This document shows positions 8,379 to 16,915 of a stretch of 53,051 nucleotides of DNA, in pieces (position 1 is the first letter of the stretch; the number at the start of each line of letters is the position of its first letter). This DNA is from Microbacterium sp. p3-SID336 (GTDB taxonomy: Bacteria > Actinomycetota > Actinomycetes > Actinomycetales > Microbacteriaceae), in assembly GCF_025143365.1 (NCBI RefSeq), contig NZ_JALXPE010000028.1, forward strand, positions 1 through 53,051. The letters run 5' to 3'. The notes under the pieces are model-generated. The model saw only the letters and a list, made by a program, of their open reading frames with translations, was not told the origin of the DNA and ran no database searches. A program made the translations under genes and the position numbers.

Positions 8379-8990
8379 ATGCTCTCCGCCGCCGACCCGC
8401 TGCCGATCCGCCCGCAGCGCGTCCTGGTCGCCGGGGTCACCGGATCAGGGAAGACCACCCTCGCCCGGCGCCTCGCGGCGATGTGGAGCCTGCGGCATGT
8501 GGAGATCGACGCGCTGTTCCACGGGCCGGACTGGACGCCGCGCCCCGAGTTCCTCGACGATGTGCGGGCCTTCGCGGCACGGGAGCGCTGGGTCACCGAG
8601 TGGCAGTACACGAGCAAGGGCACGGACGATATCCTCCCGCCCCGGGCGCAGCTCGCGATCTGGCTCGATTATCCCCGGCATGTGGTGAGGTCGCGCCTGA
8701 TCCGTCGCACCCTGGCGCGCGGCATCCTGCGCCGAGAGCTGTGGAACGGCAATCGCGAGAAAGGGCCGTGGAACCTGCTGAACCGCGATCCGGAGCAGAA
8801 CATCCTCGCGTGGCAGACCGCGACGCTCCGCAACTGGACCGACAGGATGCCCGGCTACGTCGAGCGCTTCCCGCACCTCACGATCGTGCGACTGACGCAC
8901 CCGCGCGACACGGAGCGATGGCTGCGCGCTCAGGCCGAGGCGTCGGGGGTGTCGATCGCGCCGCCGAAGCGGCGGTCGCGCGAGAGATAG
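8379..8990 (+). CDS. P-loop NTPase, adenylate kinase / DNA topology modulation-like
   Basis: A 203-residue kinase-like P-loop protein with Walker [10 protein letters not shown] (19-27) and the pattern [20 protein letters not shown] typical of FlaR/topology-modulation-type adenylate-kinase relatives. A W-rich central region follows ([32 protein letters not shown]), ending in [13 protein letters not shown]. Such proteins bind nucleotides but their substrates are not established. The last 61 bases overlap, on the opposite strand, the 3' end of uppS, so the C-terminal 20 residues are encoded antisense to a conserved gene. The product name is a family-level guess. Confidence 0.83.
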   Translation: MLSAADPLPIRPQRVLVAGVTGSGKTTLARRLAAMWSLRHVEIDALFHGPDWTPRPEFLDDVRAFAARERWVTEWQYTSKGTDDILPPRAQLAIWLDYPRHVVRSRLIRRTLARGILRRELWNGNREKGPWNLLNRDPEQNILAWQTATLRNWTDRMPGYVERFPHLTIVRLTHPRDTERWLRAQAEASGVSIAPPKRRSRER

Positions 8991-9733
8991 ACGCCGATCG
9001 CGCGCCAGAGCTCCTCACGGGAGAAGTCCGGCCACAGCGTGTCGAGGAACACCATCTCGGCGTAGGCGGATTCCCACAGCAGGAAGTTCGAGGTGCGCTG
9101 CTCCCCCGAGCTGCGCAGGAACAGGTCGACGTCTGGCATGTCCGGCACGTAGAGGTGACGGCGGATCGTCTTCTCCGTGATGGCGTTCGGCTTCAGCCGC
9201 CCGGCCGCGACATCGGCGGCGATCACGCGCATGGCGTCGACGAGTTCCACGCGGCCGCCATAGTTCACGCACATCGTGAGCGTCAGCACGTCGTTGCCGC
9301 GGGTGAGCTGTTCGGCGTACTGCAGCTCCTTGATCACGCTGCCCCACAGCCGCGGCTTGCGCCCGGCCCAGCGCACGCGCACACCCCACTCGTTGAGCTG
9401 GTCGCGGCGGCGGTGCAGCACGTCCCGGTTGTAACCCATGAGGAAGCGGACCTCCTCCGGGGAGCGCGCCCAGTTCTCCGTGGAGAAGGCGTAGACGGAG
9501 AGGTGCTTCACTCCGGCCTGGATGGCTCCGGCCACCACGTCCAGCAGCACCTCCTCCCCCGCCTTGTGCCCCTCGATGCGGTTGAGTCCGCGACGGTTCG
9601 CCCAGCGGCCGTTGCCGTCCATCACGATCGCGACATGCTCCGGCACCGCGGGGAACGCCGGCGGGTACACGCCCGTCCAGTCGAGCGGCCGGTAGGCCAC
9701 GGCGTCCTTGTGCGTATAGGGCTTCGGGCTCAC
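8930..9733 (-). CDS. uppS: Isoprenyl transferase (undecaprenyl diphosphate synthase-like)
   Basis: Cis-prenyltransferase making the polyprenyl diphosphate carrier for cell-wall synthesis. The 267-residue protein shows the catalytic motif [16 protein letters not shown] with D39, the SxxNW motif in [15 protein letters not shown], and the C-terminal [23 protein letters not shown] region that binds the homoallylic diphosphate. The GTG start at 9733 has an AAGGAG ribosome-binding site and overlaps the recO stop by 4 bases (GTGA); the recO-uppS order is typical of actinobacteria. The chain length of the product (C50 or C55) cannot be read from sequence. Confidence 0.95.
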   Translation of the reverse strand: MSPKPYTHKDAVAYRPLDWTGVYPPAFPAVPEHVAIVMDGNGRWANRRGLNRIEGHKAGEEVLLDVVAGAIQAGVKHLSVYAFSTENWARSPEEVRFLMGYNRDVLHRRRDQLNEWGVRVRWAGRKPRLWGSVIKELQYAEQLTRGNDVLTLTMCVNYGGRVELVDAMRVIAADVAAGRLKPNAITEKTIRRHLYVPDMPDVDLFLRSSGEQRTSNFLLWESAYAEMVFLDTLWPDFSREELWRAIGVYLSRDRRFGGAIDTPDASA

Positions 9734-10473
9734 CGTGCTCCTTCTCCCGGGGTGGTCGTCACGTGCGCGAGCGAGCGGATGCCCCGCTCCAGGTGCCACT
9801 GCGCATAGGCCGCGACGAGCCCGGAGGCGGCGGCCGTGTCGGCGTGCGGCGCCGCATCGATGTGCTCCCAGTCGCCACGGATCAGCGCCCGCAGCAGCGC
9901 GAGCGTCCTGTCGGCGATGCGGGGGCTGCCCGCCGGGGCGTCCGCGTGGCAGATCAGGCCGCCGAGCTGCGCCACGAACACCGAATGCGGGCCGGGGGTT
10001 CCGCAGCGCGCGCAGTCGTCGAGCGACGGCGCCCATCCGGACAGCGACATGACGCGAAGCAGGTACGAGTCGAGGATGCTGCGCGGGGCATGCTCGCCGC
10101 GGGACAGCGCCCGCAGGCCGCCCACGAGCAGCAGGTACTGCTCGGGCGTGGCCTCGGCATCGCTCAGCCGGTCGGCGGTCTCGACCATCGCGTTCGCCGC
10201 CGTGAACCGGTCGTAGTGCGCCGCGATGTCGGTGCCGTAGGACCCGAGTGACTCGGCCTGCTGCACGATGTCGAGCGAACGCCCTTCGTACAGCTGCACA
10301 TCGGCCACCATGAACGGCTCCAGACGCGAACCGAATTTGGACGACGTGCGCCGCACGCCCTTCGCCACCGCGCGCACCTTGCCGTGCCGGCGCGACAGCA
10401 TCGTGACGATGCGATCCGCCTCGCCCAGCTTGTGGGTGCGCAGGATCACCGCTTCGTCTCGGTAGGTGGGCAC
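9730..10473 (-). CDS. recO: DNA repair protein RecO
   Basis: Recombination mediator that helps RecR load RecA on single-stranded DNA during gap repair. The 247-residue protein begins with the OB-fold typical of RecO ([22 protein letters not shown]). A helical domain and a zinc-finger-like segment with CARCG and a later LICHADAP Cys follow. The start is the GTG at 10473, with a -10-like GATAAT six bases upstream, so the transcript is probably leaderless. It overlaps uppS by 4 bases and diverges from the TRIC-like membrane protein gene over a 34-base region. Confidence 0.95.
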   Translation of the reverse strand: MPTYRDEAVILRTHKLGEADRIVTMLSRRHGKVRAVAKGVRRTSSKFGSRLEPFMVADVQLYEGRSLDIVQQAESLGSYGTDIAAHYDRFTAANAMVETADRLSDAEATPEQYLLLVGGLRALSRGEHAPRSILDSYLLRVMSLSGWAPSLDDCARCGTPGPHSVFVAQLGGLICHADAPAGSPRIADRTLALLRALIRGDWEHIDAAPHADTAAASGLVAAYAQWHLERGIRSLAHVTTTPGEGAR

Positions 10474-10479
10474 CCTTCG

Positions 10480-10485
10480 ATTATC
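10480..10485 (-). promoter_or_regulatory. Putative -10 box for recO
   Basis: On the minus strand the sequence is GATAAT, six bases before the GTG of recO at 10473. This again predicts a leaderless transcript. Confidence 0.5.
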
Positions 10486-10495
10486 CTCCGTGCGG

Positions 10496-10501
10496 GACAA
10501 T
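10496..10501 (+). promoter_or_regulatory. Putative -10 box for UPF0126 gene
   Basis: GACAAT lies six bases before the GTG at 10508. With the recO box it forms a compact back-to-back promoter pair in 34 bases. Confidence 0.45.
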
Positions 10502-10507
10502 GGACGC

Positions 10508-11200
10508 GTGACCGAACCGCTCTTCATCATTCCGCTGTGGGCGGACCTTCTCGGTGTCGGACTCGGCGGAGTGCAGGGCGCGATGTTCGCCGCAGGATTC
10601 CAGGGCCAGCGGCGACTCGACTGGCTCGGCGTCGCGATCATCGGGATCATGATCGGCATGGGCGGTGGTCTGATCCGCGACATCCTGCTTGGGCAGACGC
10701 CCGCGACGCTGCAGAACCAGTGGTACCTGGTGACCGCTGCCGGCGCGGCGCTGCTCGGCATGCTGCTGGCGGGGCTGTTCACACGGCTCAACACCGCGAT
10801 CGTAGTGCTCGACGCCGTGGTGATCGGGATGTTCGGCGCCTTCGGCACGAGCAAGGCCCTCGCGGTGGGAATCCCGGAGGTCCCGGCAGTCTTCATCGGG
10901 GTGTGCGCCGCGGTGGGCGGGAGCGTGCTGCGGGACATGCTGATGGGACTGCCGACCGCCATCATGCACGTGGGCTCGCTCTACGCCGTGGCCGCCGCCG
11001 CCGGCTGCGCGTTCATCGTGATCTCGCACGCGCTCGGACTGGCCATCCCCCTCGCCGCCGTCATCGGGATCGCCCTCACCGCGGTCATCCGCATCCTCGC
11101 GGTCGCGTTCGATGTGTCCCTCCCGGAGCAGCGACGCCTCTACCGCCGCAAGGTCGCCGCGGAGACCGGCGCCATCGCGATCGTCAAGCCGAAGGACTGA
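10508..11200 (+). CDS. UPF0126 / TRIC-like cation channel membrane protein
   Basis: A 230-residue integral membrane protein made of two homologous halves with about seven hydrophobic segments. Each half contains the family signature: [17 protein letters not shown] in the first and [16 protein letters not shown] in the second. Bacterial members of this UPF0126/YicG family are structural relatives of TRIC channels and are thought to be monovalent cation channels. The short tail after the last helix ([10 protein letters not shown]) is basic and probably cytoplasmic. The GTG at 10508 is chosen because of the -10 box placed six bases before it; a GTG 14 codons upstream would sit antisense to recO. 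It is convergent with the TetR gene 9 bases downstream. Confidence 0.9.
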   Translation: MTEPLFIIPLWADLLGVGLGGVQGAMFAAGFQGQRRLDWLGVAIIGIMIGMGGGLIRDILLGQTPATLQNQWYLVTAAGAALLGMLLAGLFTRLNTAIVVLDAVVIGMFGAFGTSKALAVGIPEVPAVFIGVCAAVGGSVLRDMLMGLPTAIMHVGSLYAVAAAAGCAFIVISHALGLAIPLAAVIGIALTAVIRILAVAFDVSLPEQRRLYRRKVAAETGAIAIVKPKD

Positions 11201-11209
11201 GCGCGGCGC

Positions 11210-11941
11210 TCAACGCCGCTCCACCAGCCCGGCGAGACCGTCGAGCATCCGCTCCACGGCGAACGCCCATGCGGCCCGCGCATCGTACGGAGCTCCCATC
11301 GACTCCCCTGCCGCCGCGCCCACCGCTTGCGCGAGCGGGAACGCGTCGCCCAGGTGGGCCGCGAGCCGGGGTGCCGCGTCCGCCCAGAAGCCGCCGAACT
11401 CCCCCGCGGTCGCCTCCGCGTTCGCCCGGGCGCCGGCCGCGCGCGCGAAATCGAGCACGAAGGACAGCGCGGCATCGCGGTCGACGTCCGCCAGGTCGAG
11501 GCCATCGAACGCGTGCAGCTCGCGGTCGTACTTCGCGATCGTGCCGGGGCCCACCGCCAGGCGCGGATCCGTGACGTCGAGCAGCCACGGGTGCGCGCGC
11601 AGCAGCGCGAGGTTGGTCTCGGCGACGGCGCGCACCCGGTCCCGCCAGCTCGACGCAAAAGCCTCGGACTCGTCCGGCTCGATGCGCGCGTGCACGGCGT
11701 CGGCCATCAGGACGAGCAGGTCGGCACGGCTGTTGACGTGCGTGTACACCGACATCGTCGTGATGCCGAGCTCCTGTGCGAGAGCGCGGATCGTGACGGC
11801 CGCGGCCCCGCCGGCATCGGCGATCGCGATGGCCGCGTCCACCACGGCGGACGTCGACACGCGGGCCTGGGGGCCGCGACGACCGCCCGTCCGCGCCGTC
11901 GCGCTCTCCCGCCAGAGCAGGTCGACCAGATTCTTCGTCAT
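11210..11941 (-). CDS. TetR-family transcriptional regulator
   Basis: A 243-residue repressor-type protein. The N-terminal helix-turn-helix (about residues 27-75, with AGGAAAVTIRALAQELGITTMSVY... HVNSRADLL) is the TetR DNA-binding domain. The C-terminal part resembles the tetracycline-repressor C-terminal family that binds small ligands. The first 26 residues are an unusually long basic leader (ATARTGGRRGPQARVS). Its target is not evident: its neighbours are convergent UPF0126 and, upstream, leuA. A long inverted repeat overlaps its presumed promoter and may be an autoregulatory operator. Confidence 0.88.
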   Translation of the reverse strand: MTKNLVDLLWRESATARTGGRRGPQARVSTSAVVDAAIAIADAGGAAAVTIRALAQELGITTMSVYTHVNSRADLLVLMADAVHARIEPDESEAFASSWRDRVRAVAETNLALLRAHPWLLDVTDPRLAVGPGTIAKYDRELHAFDGLDLADVDRDAALSFVLDFARAAGARANAEATAGEFGGFWADAAPRLAAHLGDAFPLAQAVGAAAGESMGAPYDARAAWAFAVERMLDGLAGLVERR

Positions 11942-11948
11942 CTCCGAA

Positions 11949-11990
11949 CACTCTACGGCCGGGACCCGTGCAGGCCCCGGCCGGAGAGTG
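11949..11990. repeat. 42-base nested inverted repeat between leuA and tetR
   Basis: CACTCT (11949-11954) and GGCCGGG (11957-11963) are mirrored by CCCGGCC (11976-11982) and AGAGTG (11985-11990) around a 12-base loop. It lies between the leuA stop and the tetR start. It can act as the leuA terminator; it also covers a TAGAGT -10-like box for tetR (11950-11955), so it could be an operator. Confidence 0.6.
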
Positions 11991-12001
11991 CGTGCCGCGG
12001 A

Positions 12002-13762
<1,761 letters not shown>

Positions 13763-13800
13763 CTACTTCTCTTCGTCGAAAGGGACGGGCCAACACAAGC

Positions 13801-13841
13801 GCCGCGACGAGGAAGGCCCTAGTGTCAGGACTCGTCGCGGC
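13801..13841 (-). promoter_or_regulatory. Stem of the leuA attenuator
   Basis: GCCGCGACGAG on the minus strand (13841-13831) is perfectly complementary to CTCGTCGCGGC (13811-13801), an 11-bp stem with a 19-base loop. Its first arm overlaps the leader-peptide codons just after the Leu run. A competing stem can form between GGGCC inside that loop and GGCCC further downstream, followed by GTCCCTTT. Ribosome position on the Leu codons could therefore choose between folds. Confidence 0.65.
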
Positions 13842-13872
13842 AGCTAAGGAGAAGCAGACCGCCGAAAGGCAT
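13825..13872 (-). CDS. leuA leader peptide (leucine attenuator)
   Basis: A 15-codon ORF reading MPFGGLLLLSCRDES, with four adjacent Leu codons (CTG CTT CTC CTT), ends 68 bases before the leuA start codon. It begins exactly where transcription is expected, 6 bases after a TAGCAT -10 box. The Leu run is followed directly by the first arm of an 11-bp stem. Leucine-codon leader peptides before leuA are known in actinobacteria, and this layout fits one: low charged leucyl-tRNA would stall the ribosome on the run and alter downstream folding. The ORF is too short for ordinary gene callers. Function is inferred from position and codon content. Confidence 0.8.
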   Translation of the reverse strand: MPFGGLLLLSCRDES

Positions 13873-13878
13873 GTGGTC

Positions 13879-13884
13879 ATGCTA
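13879..13884 (-). promoter_or_regulatory. Putative -10 box of the leuA leader transcript
   Basis: TAGCAT on the minus strand, 6 bases before the leader-peptide ATG at 13872, predicts transcription starting at that codon. No good -35 hexamer is visible. Confidence 0.6.
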
Positions 13885-13937
13885 GCAGGGTCGATGCGCC
13901 CGTATCGACGCCCGGCGTTATCAGGCGAGGGCGCCTG

Positions 13938-14879
13938 TCACTCCTCGGGGATCAGGGCGAGCTTGCCGCCGGGGTGACCCGTGGCGAGCAGACGGTGGGC
14001 GGCCGGTGCCTCCGCGAGCGGGAACGTGCGGGCGAGCGGCACCACCAGGTCGCCGACCTGGGCGAGGGCGATGAGCTCGCTGCGCACCTCGTCGCGGAAG
14101 CGGGCGCTGTCCGGCATCGACCCCGCGATCGCGAGCAAGCCGTCGGCGGCGGCCCGTGCAGGATTGGCGATCGTGACGATGCGGTTCCGGTCGCGCACCA
14201 GGGAGAGCGATACGTCGATCGCCTCGTCGGTGCCCACCGCGTCGAGCGCAGCGGCGATCGGGTCGTCCGTCAGCGCGGTCACCCGATCCGCGAGGCCGGG
14301 GCCGTAGGCGACGGGGAGCCCGCCGAAGCGTCGCACCTCGTCGAAGCGCTCGGGGCTGGCGGTGCCGATGACCCGCACGTCGCGCAGCCGCGCCTGCTGC
14401 AGCACGCTGACGCCGACCGCGCCGGACGCCCCGTGCAGCAGGGTCGTCTCCCCCGGTGCGGCCCCGGTCACGGCGAGCATCTCGGCCGCGGTCGTACCCA
14501 CGAGCAGGAGGTTCGCGGCCTCGGGGTGCGTGAGCGTCGTCGGCTTCGCGAACACCTTGGCCGCCGGCACCGTCACCTCGGTCGCATAACCGCCCCGCAC
14601 GCGGAACGCCACAACCTCGTCGCCGACCTCGGCCTCACCGGAGCCGATGCGGGTCGCGGGGCCGATCGCCGCGAGCTCCCCCGACACCTCGTACCCGATC
14701 GATACCGGGAACTCGACTCCCGGGCGGGCCGCCGCGACGTGCTTGGCATCGGCCGGGTTCACGCCTGCCGCGTGAACCCGGATCGTGACCTCGCCCTCGC
14801 GCGGCGCCGCCGGCTCGTACCCCCGCAACCCCCACGACTCGGGAGACCCCGCCGCCGTCGCCACCCAGTGCTTCGCCAT
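13938..14879 (-). CDS. NADP-dependent quinone oxidoreductase, zinc-binding-dehydrogenase-like
   Basis: Medium-chain dehydrogenase/reductase of the zeta-crystallin/quinone oxidoreductase type, 313 residues. It has the N-terminal GroES-like domain (VTIRVHAAGVNPADAKHV, then VGDEVVAFRVRGGYATEV). The Rossmann domain follows, with the nucleotide-binding stretch LLHGASGAVGVSVLQQARLR; no zinc-ligand cysteines are seen, which fits the zinc-free quinone reductase group. The ATG at 14879 is preferred over one ten codons earlier because it has a GGAGG ribosome-binding site eight bases upstream. It is monocistronic, with no pathway clue from its neighbours; the physiological substrate is unknown. Confidence 0.9.
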   Translation of the reverse strand: MAKHWVATAAGSPESWGLRGYEPAAPREGEVTIRVHAAGVNPADAKHVAAARPGVEFPVSIGYEVSGELAAIGPATRIGSGEAEVGDEVVAFRVRGGYATEVTVPAAKVFAKPTTLTHPEAANLLLVGTTAAEMLAVTGAAPGETTLLHGASGAVGVSVLQQARLRDVRVIGTASPERFDEVRRFGGLPVAYGPGLADRVTALTDDPIAAALDAVGTDEAIDVSLSLVRDRNRIVTIANPARAAADGLLAIAGSMPDSARFRDEVRSELIALAQVGDLVVPLARTFPLAEAPAAHRLLATGHPGGKLALIPEE

Positions 14880-14973
14880 GACCCCGCCCTCCGTCGTTGC
14901 CTCCATCATGCTCCCGTGGGACGGAGGGAGGGCGCGTCAGTCGGCCGGTGAAGCCGCGTCCGCAGCCGGGACG

Positions 14974-15849
14974 TCAGCCGGACTTCGTGAAGACGACCTC
15001 GGGGTCGGGGTGCGAATCGCGGTCAACGCCCGGCGTGAAGTACCAGAGCTCAACCGCGCCTTGCTCGCTCTCGAACGCGAAGAGGGCAGGCATCGCGTTG
15101 CAGGGCGGATTCAGACTGAACGCGATAGCACTGTCCCCGTATCCCGCCGACCATTGGCCCGTCAGAGAAGGGAAAGACGCCCCGGTGTCCGGCGCGGCGT
15201 CACACCACATCGATGCCGGCGAGTCCTCTGCACTCACGACACCCCCCTCGTGCAGCTCGAACTCCGCCGTCCCGGACGTCGCCGTCCAGACGCCGACGAG
15301 GTCGTCCTCGGACACATCCACATCAGGCACGGCGCCATGGGCACTCGGCATGCCGCACGGATCTGTCGACACGGTCCCGTTCGCCCAGATCCATTCGTTC
15401 GCCGGCCAAGAGTCGAGATCGGACGCGTTCTCGCTCTCGAAGTCTGCGCCGAAGCTCCCTTCGACCAGCTCCCCCTCGGCGTCCCGCGCCTGGTAGTCCA
15501 CGGTCACGCCGATCTCCGACAACTCCGCCCCGGCGTAGTCGTGGCGCTCCACGATCCACTCCTCGGGGGGCCTGTCAGGTGCTACTTCCGCTCCGGGAGC
15601 GACGGGGAGGCGCCCTCTGGCGTCGAGCACCAGCGTCGCGTCGTCGGCGGACGTCGTCCCGTAGTACACACGCACGCGGACGATCTCGGCGCTGGGCGCA
15701 CACCAGCTCAGGATCGGAGTCCCGTCACGCACCGCAAGGGAGAGGGGCTGGTCCTCTGGCACCCCAGGCAGAAACGCGCAGGCGGAGAGGACAAGCGAAC
15801 TCGCGAGCACCATGGCCCCCGCCGTCAGTGTGCGACAGGACACGCCCAC
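14974..15849 (-). CDS. Lipoprotein downstream of RHS protein, with extra C-terminal domain
   Basis: I do not recognise a named family. The 291-residue product has a lipoprotein signal (LASSLVLSAC, lipid Cys at 24). Its N-terminal half resembles the lipoprotein encoded at 16412-16915: PLSLAVRDGTPILSWC aligns without gaps with PVALTVVDDQFAWVQC, and WIWANGTVSTDPCGM with YVYHSGEVSNEPCDM. After that comes an unrelated C-terminal part (DDLVGVWTATSGTAEFELHEGG) with a lipocalin-like look and two further Cys. The GTG start at 15849 (or 15843) lies inside the upstream membrane-protein gene. As the last gene of the RHS cluster it is a candidate immunity or accessory protein; that role is inferred. Confidence 0.72.
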   Translation of the reverse strand: MGVSCRTLTAGAMVLASSLVLSACAFLPGVPEDQPLSLAVRDGTPILSWCAPSAEIVRVRVYYGTTSADDATLVLDARGRLPVAPGAEVAPDRPPEEWIVERHDYAGAELSEIGVTVDYQARDAEGELVEGSFGADFESENASDLDSWPANEWIWANGTVSTDPCGMPSAHGAVPDVDVSEDDLVGVWTATSGTAEFELHEGGVVSAEDSPASMWCDAAPDTGASFPSLTGQWSAGYGDSAIAFSLNPPCNAMPALFAFESEQGAVELWYFTPGVDRDSHPDPEVVFTKSG

Positions 15850-16415
15850 GTCGTCGATCTCAGCCCACTCTCTGCCGCGACTGGTACCGCCCGGCGGCCC
15901 GCGACCAGCAGCACGAAGAAACCGAGTGAGGCGATCAATCCCGCAGCTATCGGGAACCTGTTTGCTTGCGCCACCAAGAACCAGCTGCCCGCAGCGACCA
16001 GGAACCCTGAGATCGCGACGGCGAGAACTCTTCCCCACCATCGCGCACTCATTCTGTGCGCGATGAGCGGTGATAGAGATGCAACAAGAAGCACCACGAA
16101 GAGCGCGACGCTCGATCGGAGCGCATCCTCTATCGCTTCAGCTCCTCCTCGCTCACGAAGCAATGGTGCGAGAAAGACGAGCCGGTAGAGGAACCCCAGG
16201 ACGAGCGCGAGACCCGCGCAGAGGAGCACGGCCACGATCGGGTACCGAAGACGGTGAACGCCACCATCCTGCTTCATTCCGTCACGCCCACGGATCCTGC
16301 TCCGTAGCCCGAAGGTGGTCACGACCGTCATCGAAACCACCGTCCACAGGCGTAGAGCGGAGTAGTTCAGCATGTGAAGCACGCCGCGTCGCGGCGAGAA
16401 GACCGCAACGCTCAC
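15825..16415 (-). CDS. Integral membrane protein of unknown function in RHS cluster
   Basis: A 196-residue protein with about four hydrophobic helices: LWTVVSMTVVTTFGL, YPIVAVLLCAGLALVLGF, a pair around VALFVVLLVASLSPLI, and VLAVAISGFLVAAGSWF, then LIASLGFFVLLVAG. No family is recognised. The GTG at 16415 overlaps the stop of the upstream lipoprotein gene by 4 bases (GTGA), suggesting translational coupling. An ATG at 16277, beginning MKQDGGVHRLRY, is an alternative start that would remove the first helix. Its 3' end overlaps the next lipoprotein gene. It may work with the lipoproteins at the membrane, but nothing in the sequence proves it. Confidence 0.65.
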   Translation of the reverse strand: MSVAVFSPRRGVLHMLNYSALRLWTVVSMTVVTTFGLRSRIRGRDGMKQDGGVHRLRYPIVAVLLCAGLALVLGFLYRLVFLAPLLRERGGAEAIEDALRSSVALFVVLLVASLSPLIAHRMSARWWGRVLAVAISGFLVAAGSWFLVAQANRFPIAAGLIASLGFFVLLVAGRRAVPVAAESGLRSTTWACPVAH

Positions 16416-16915
16416 TCGTCGTCCATGTCGCAGGGTTCATTGCTCACTTCCCCGGAGTGGTACACGTAGGTGCCTTCCACAAGCGAATCGATCGCGACGT
16501 TCTTGAAAGACATCTCCGCGCGGTGGTCCGGCCCGGAAAGGATGACGTACACCGTGACGGGGCCGTCCAGACTCGACACCGGGTACTCGCGGCTGCTGGT
16601 CACGGAGAAGTCAGGGAAGGTGTCAGGGAGGATCGGTTCACCGGGAGGCACGGCGACGGCCTGCCCCTCGTCGGCGGTCGCGGAGAACAGCACCACCTCG
16701 TCCTCTGATCCCCACTCTTCCCGCAGGGCCGTGGAGATGTAGTCGATGTCCCACGTCTCGTCGAGGCACTGCACCCACGCGAACTGGTCGTCGACGACCG
16801 TCAGGGCGACCGGCTCCATGAAAACTGGCCGTGACGGCACGCATCCCGCCAGGATCACTGCACCGAGCAACCCCAGTGCGCCCGCTGCGACCCGGGTCAC
16901 CGCCTCCTTCAGCAT
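16412..16915 (-). CDS. Small lipoprotein immediately downstream of RHS protein (candidate immunity)
   Basis: A 167-residue lipoprotein: the signal peptide ends in VILAGC with the lipidated Cys at 25. The mature part is acidic, with the segments PVALTVVDDQFAWVQC and YVYHSGEVSNEPCDMDDE, the two Cys suggesting one disulfide. The ATG at 16915 overlaps the last codons of the RHS gene by 7 bases and uses a GGGAGG ribosome-binding site inside that gene, so the two are tightly co-expressed. Position directly after a polymorphic-toxin-like tail is where immunity genes normally sit, and a membrane-anchored extracytoplasmic protein suits a toxin that is itself exported. No named domain is recognised; the immunity role is inference. 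Confidence 0.7.
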   Translation of the reverse strand: MLKEAVTRVAAGALGLLGAVILAGCVPSRPVFMEPVALTVVDDQFAWVQCLDETWDIDYISTALREEWGSEDEVVLFSATADEGQAVAVPPGEPILPDTFPDFSVTSSREYPVSSLDGPVTVYVILSGPDHRAEMSFKNVAIDSLVEGTYVYHSGEVSNEPCDMDDE

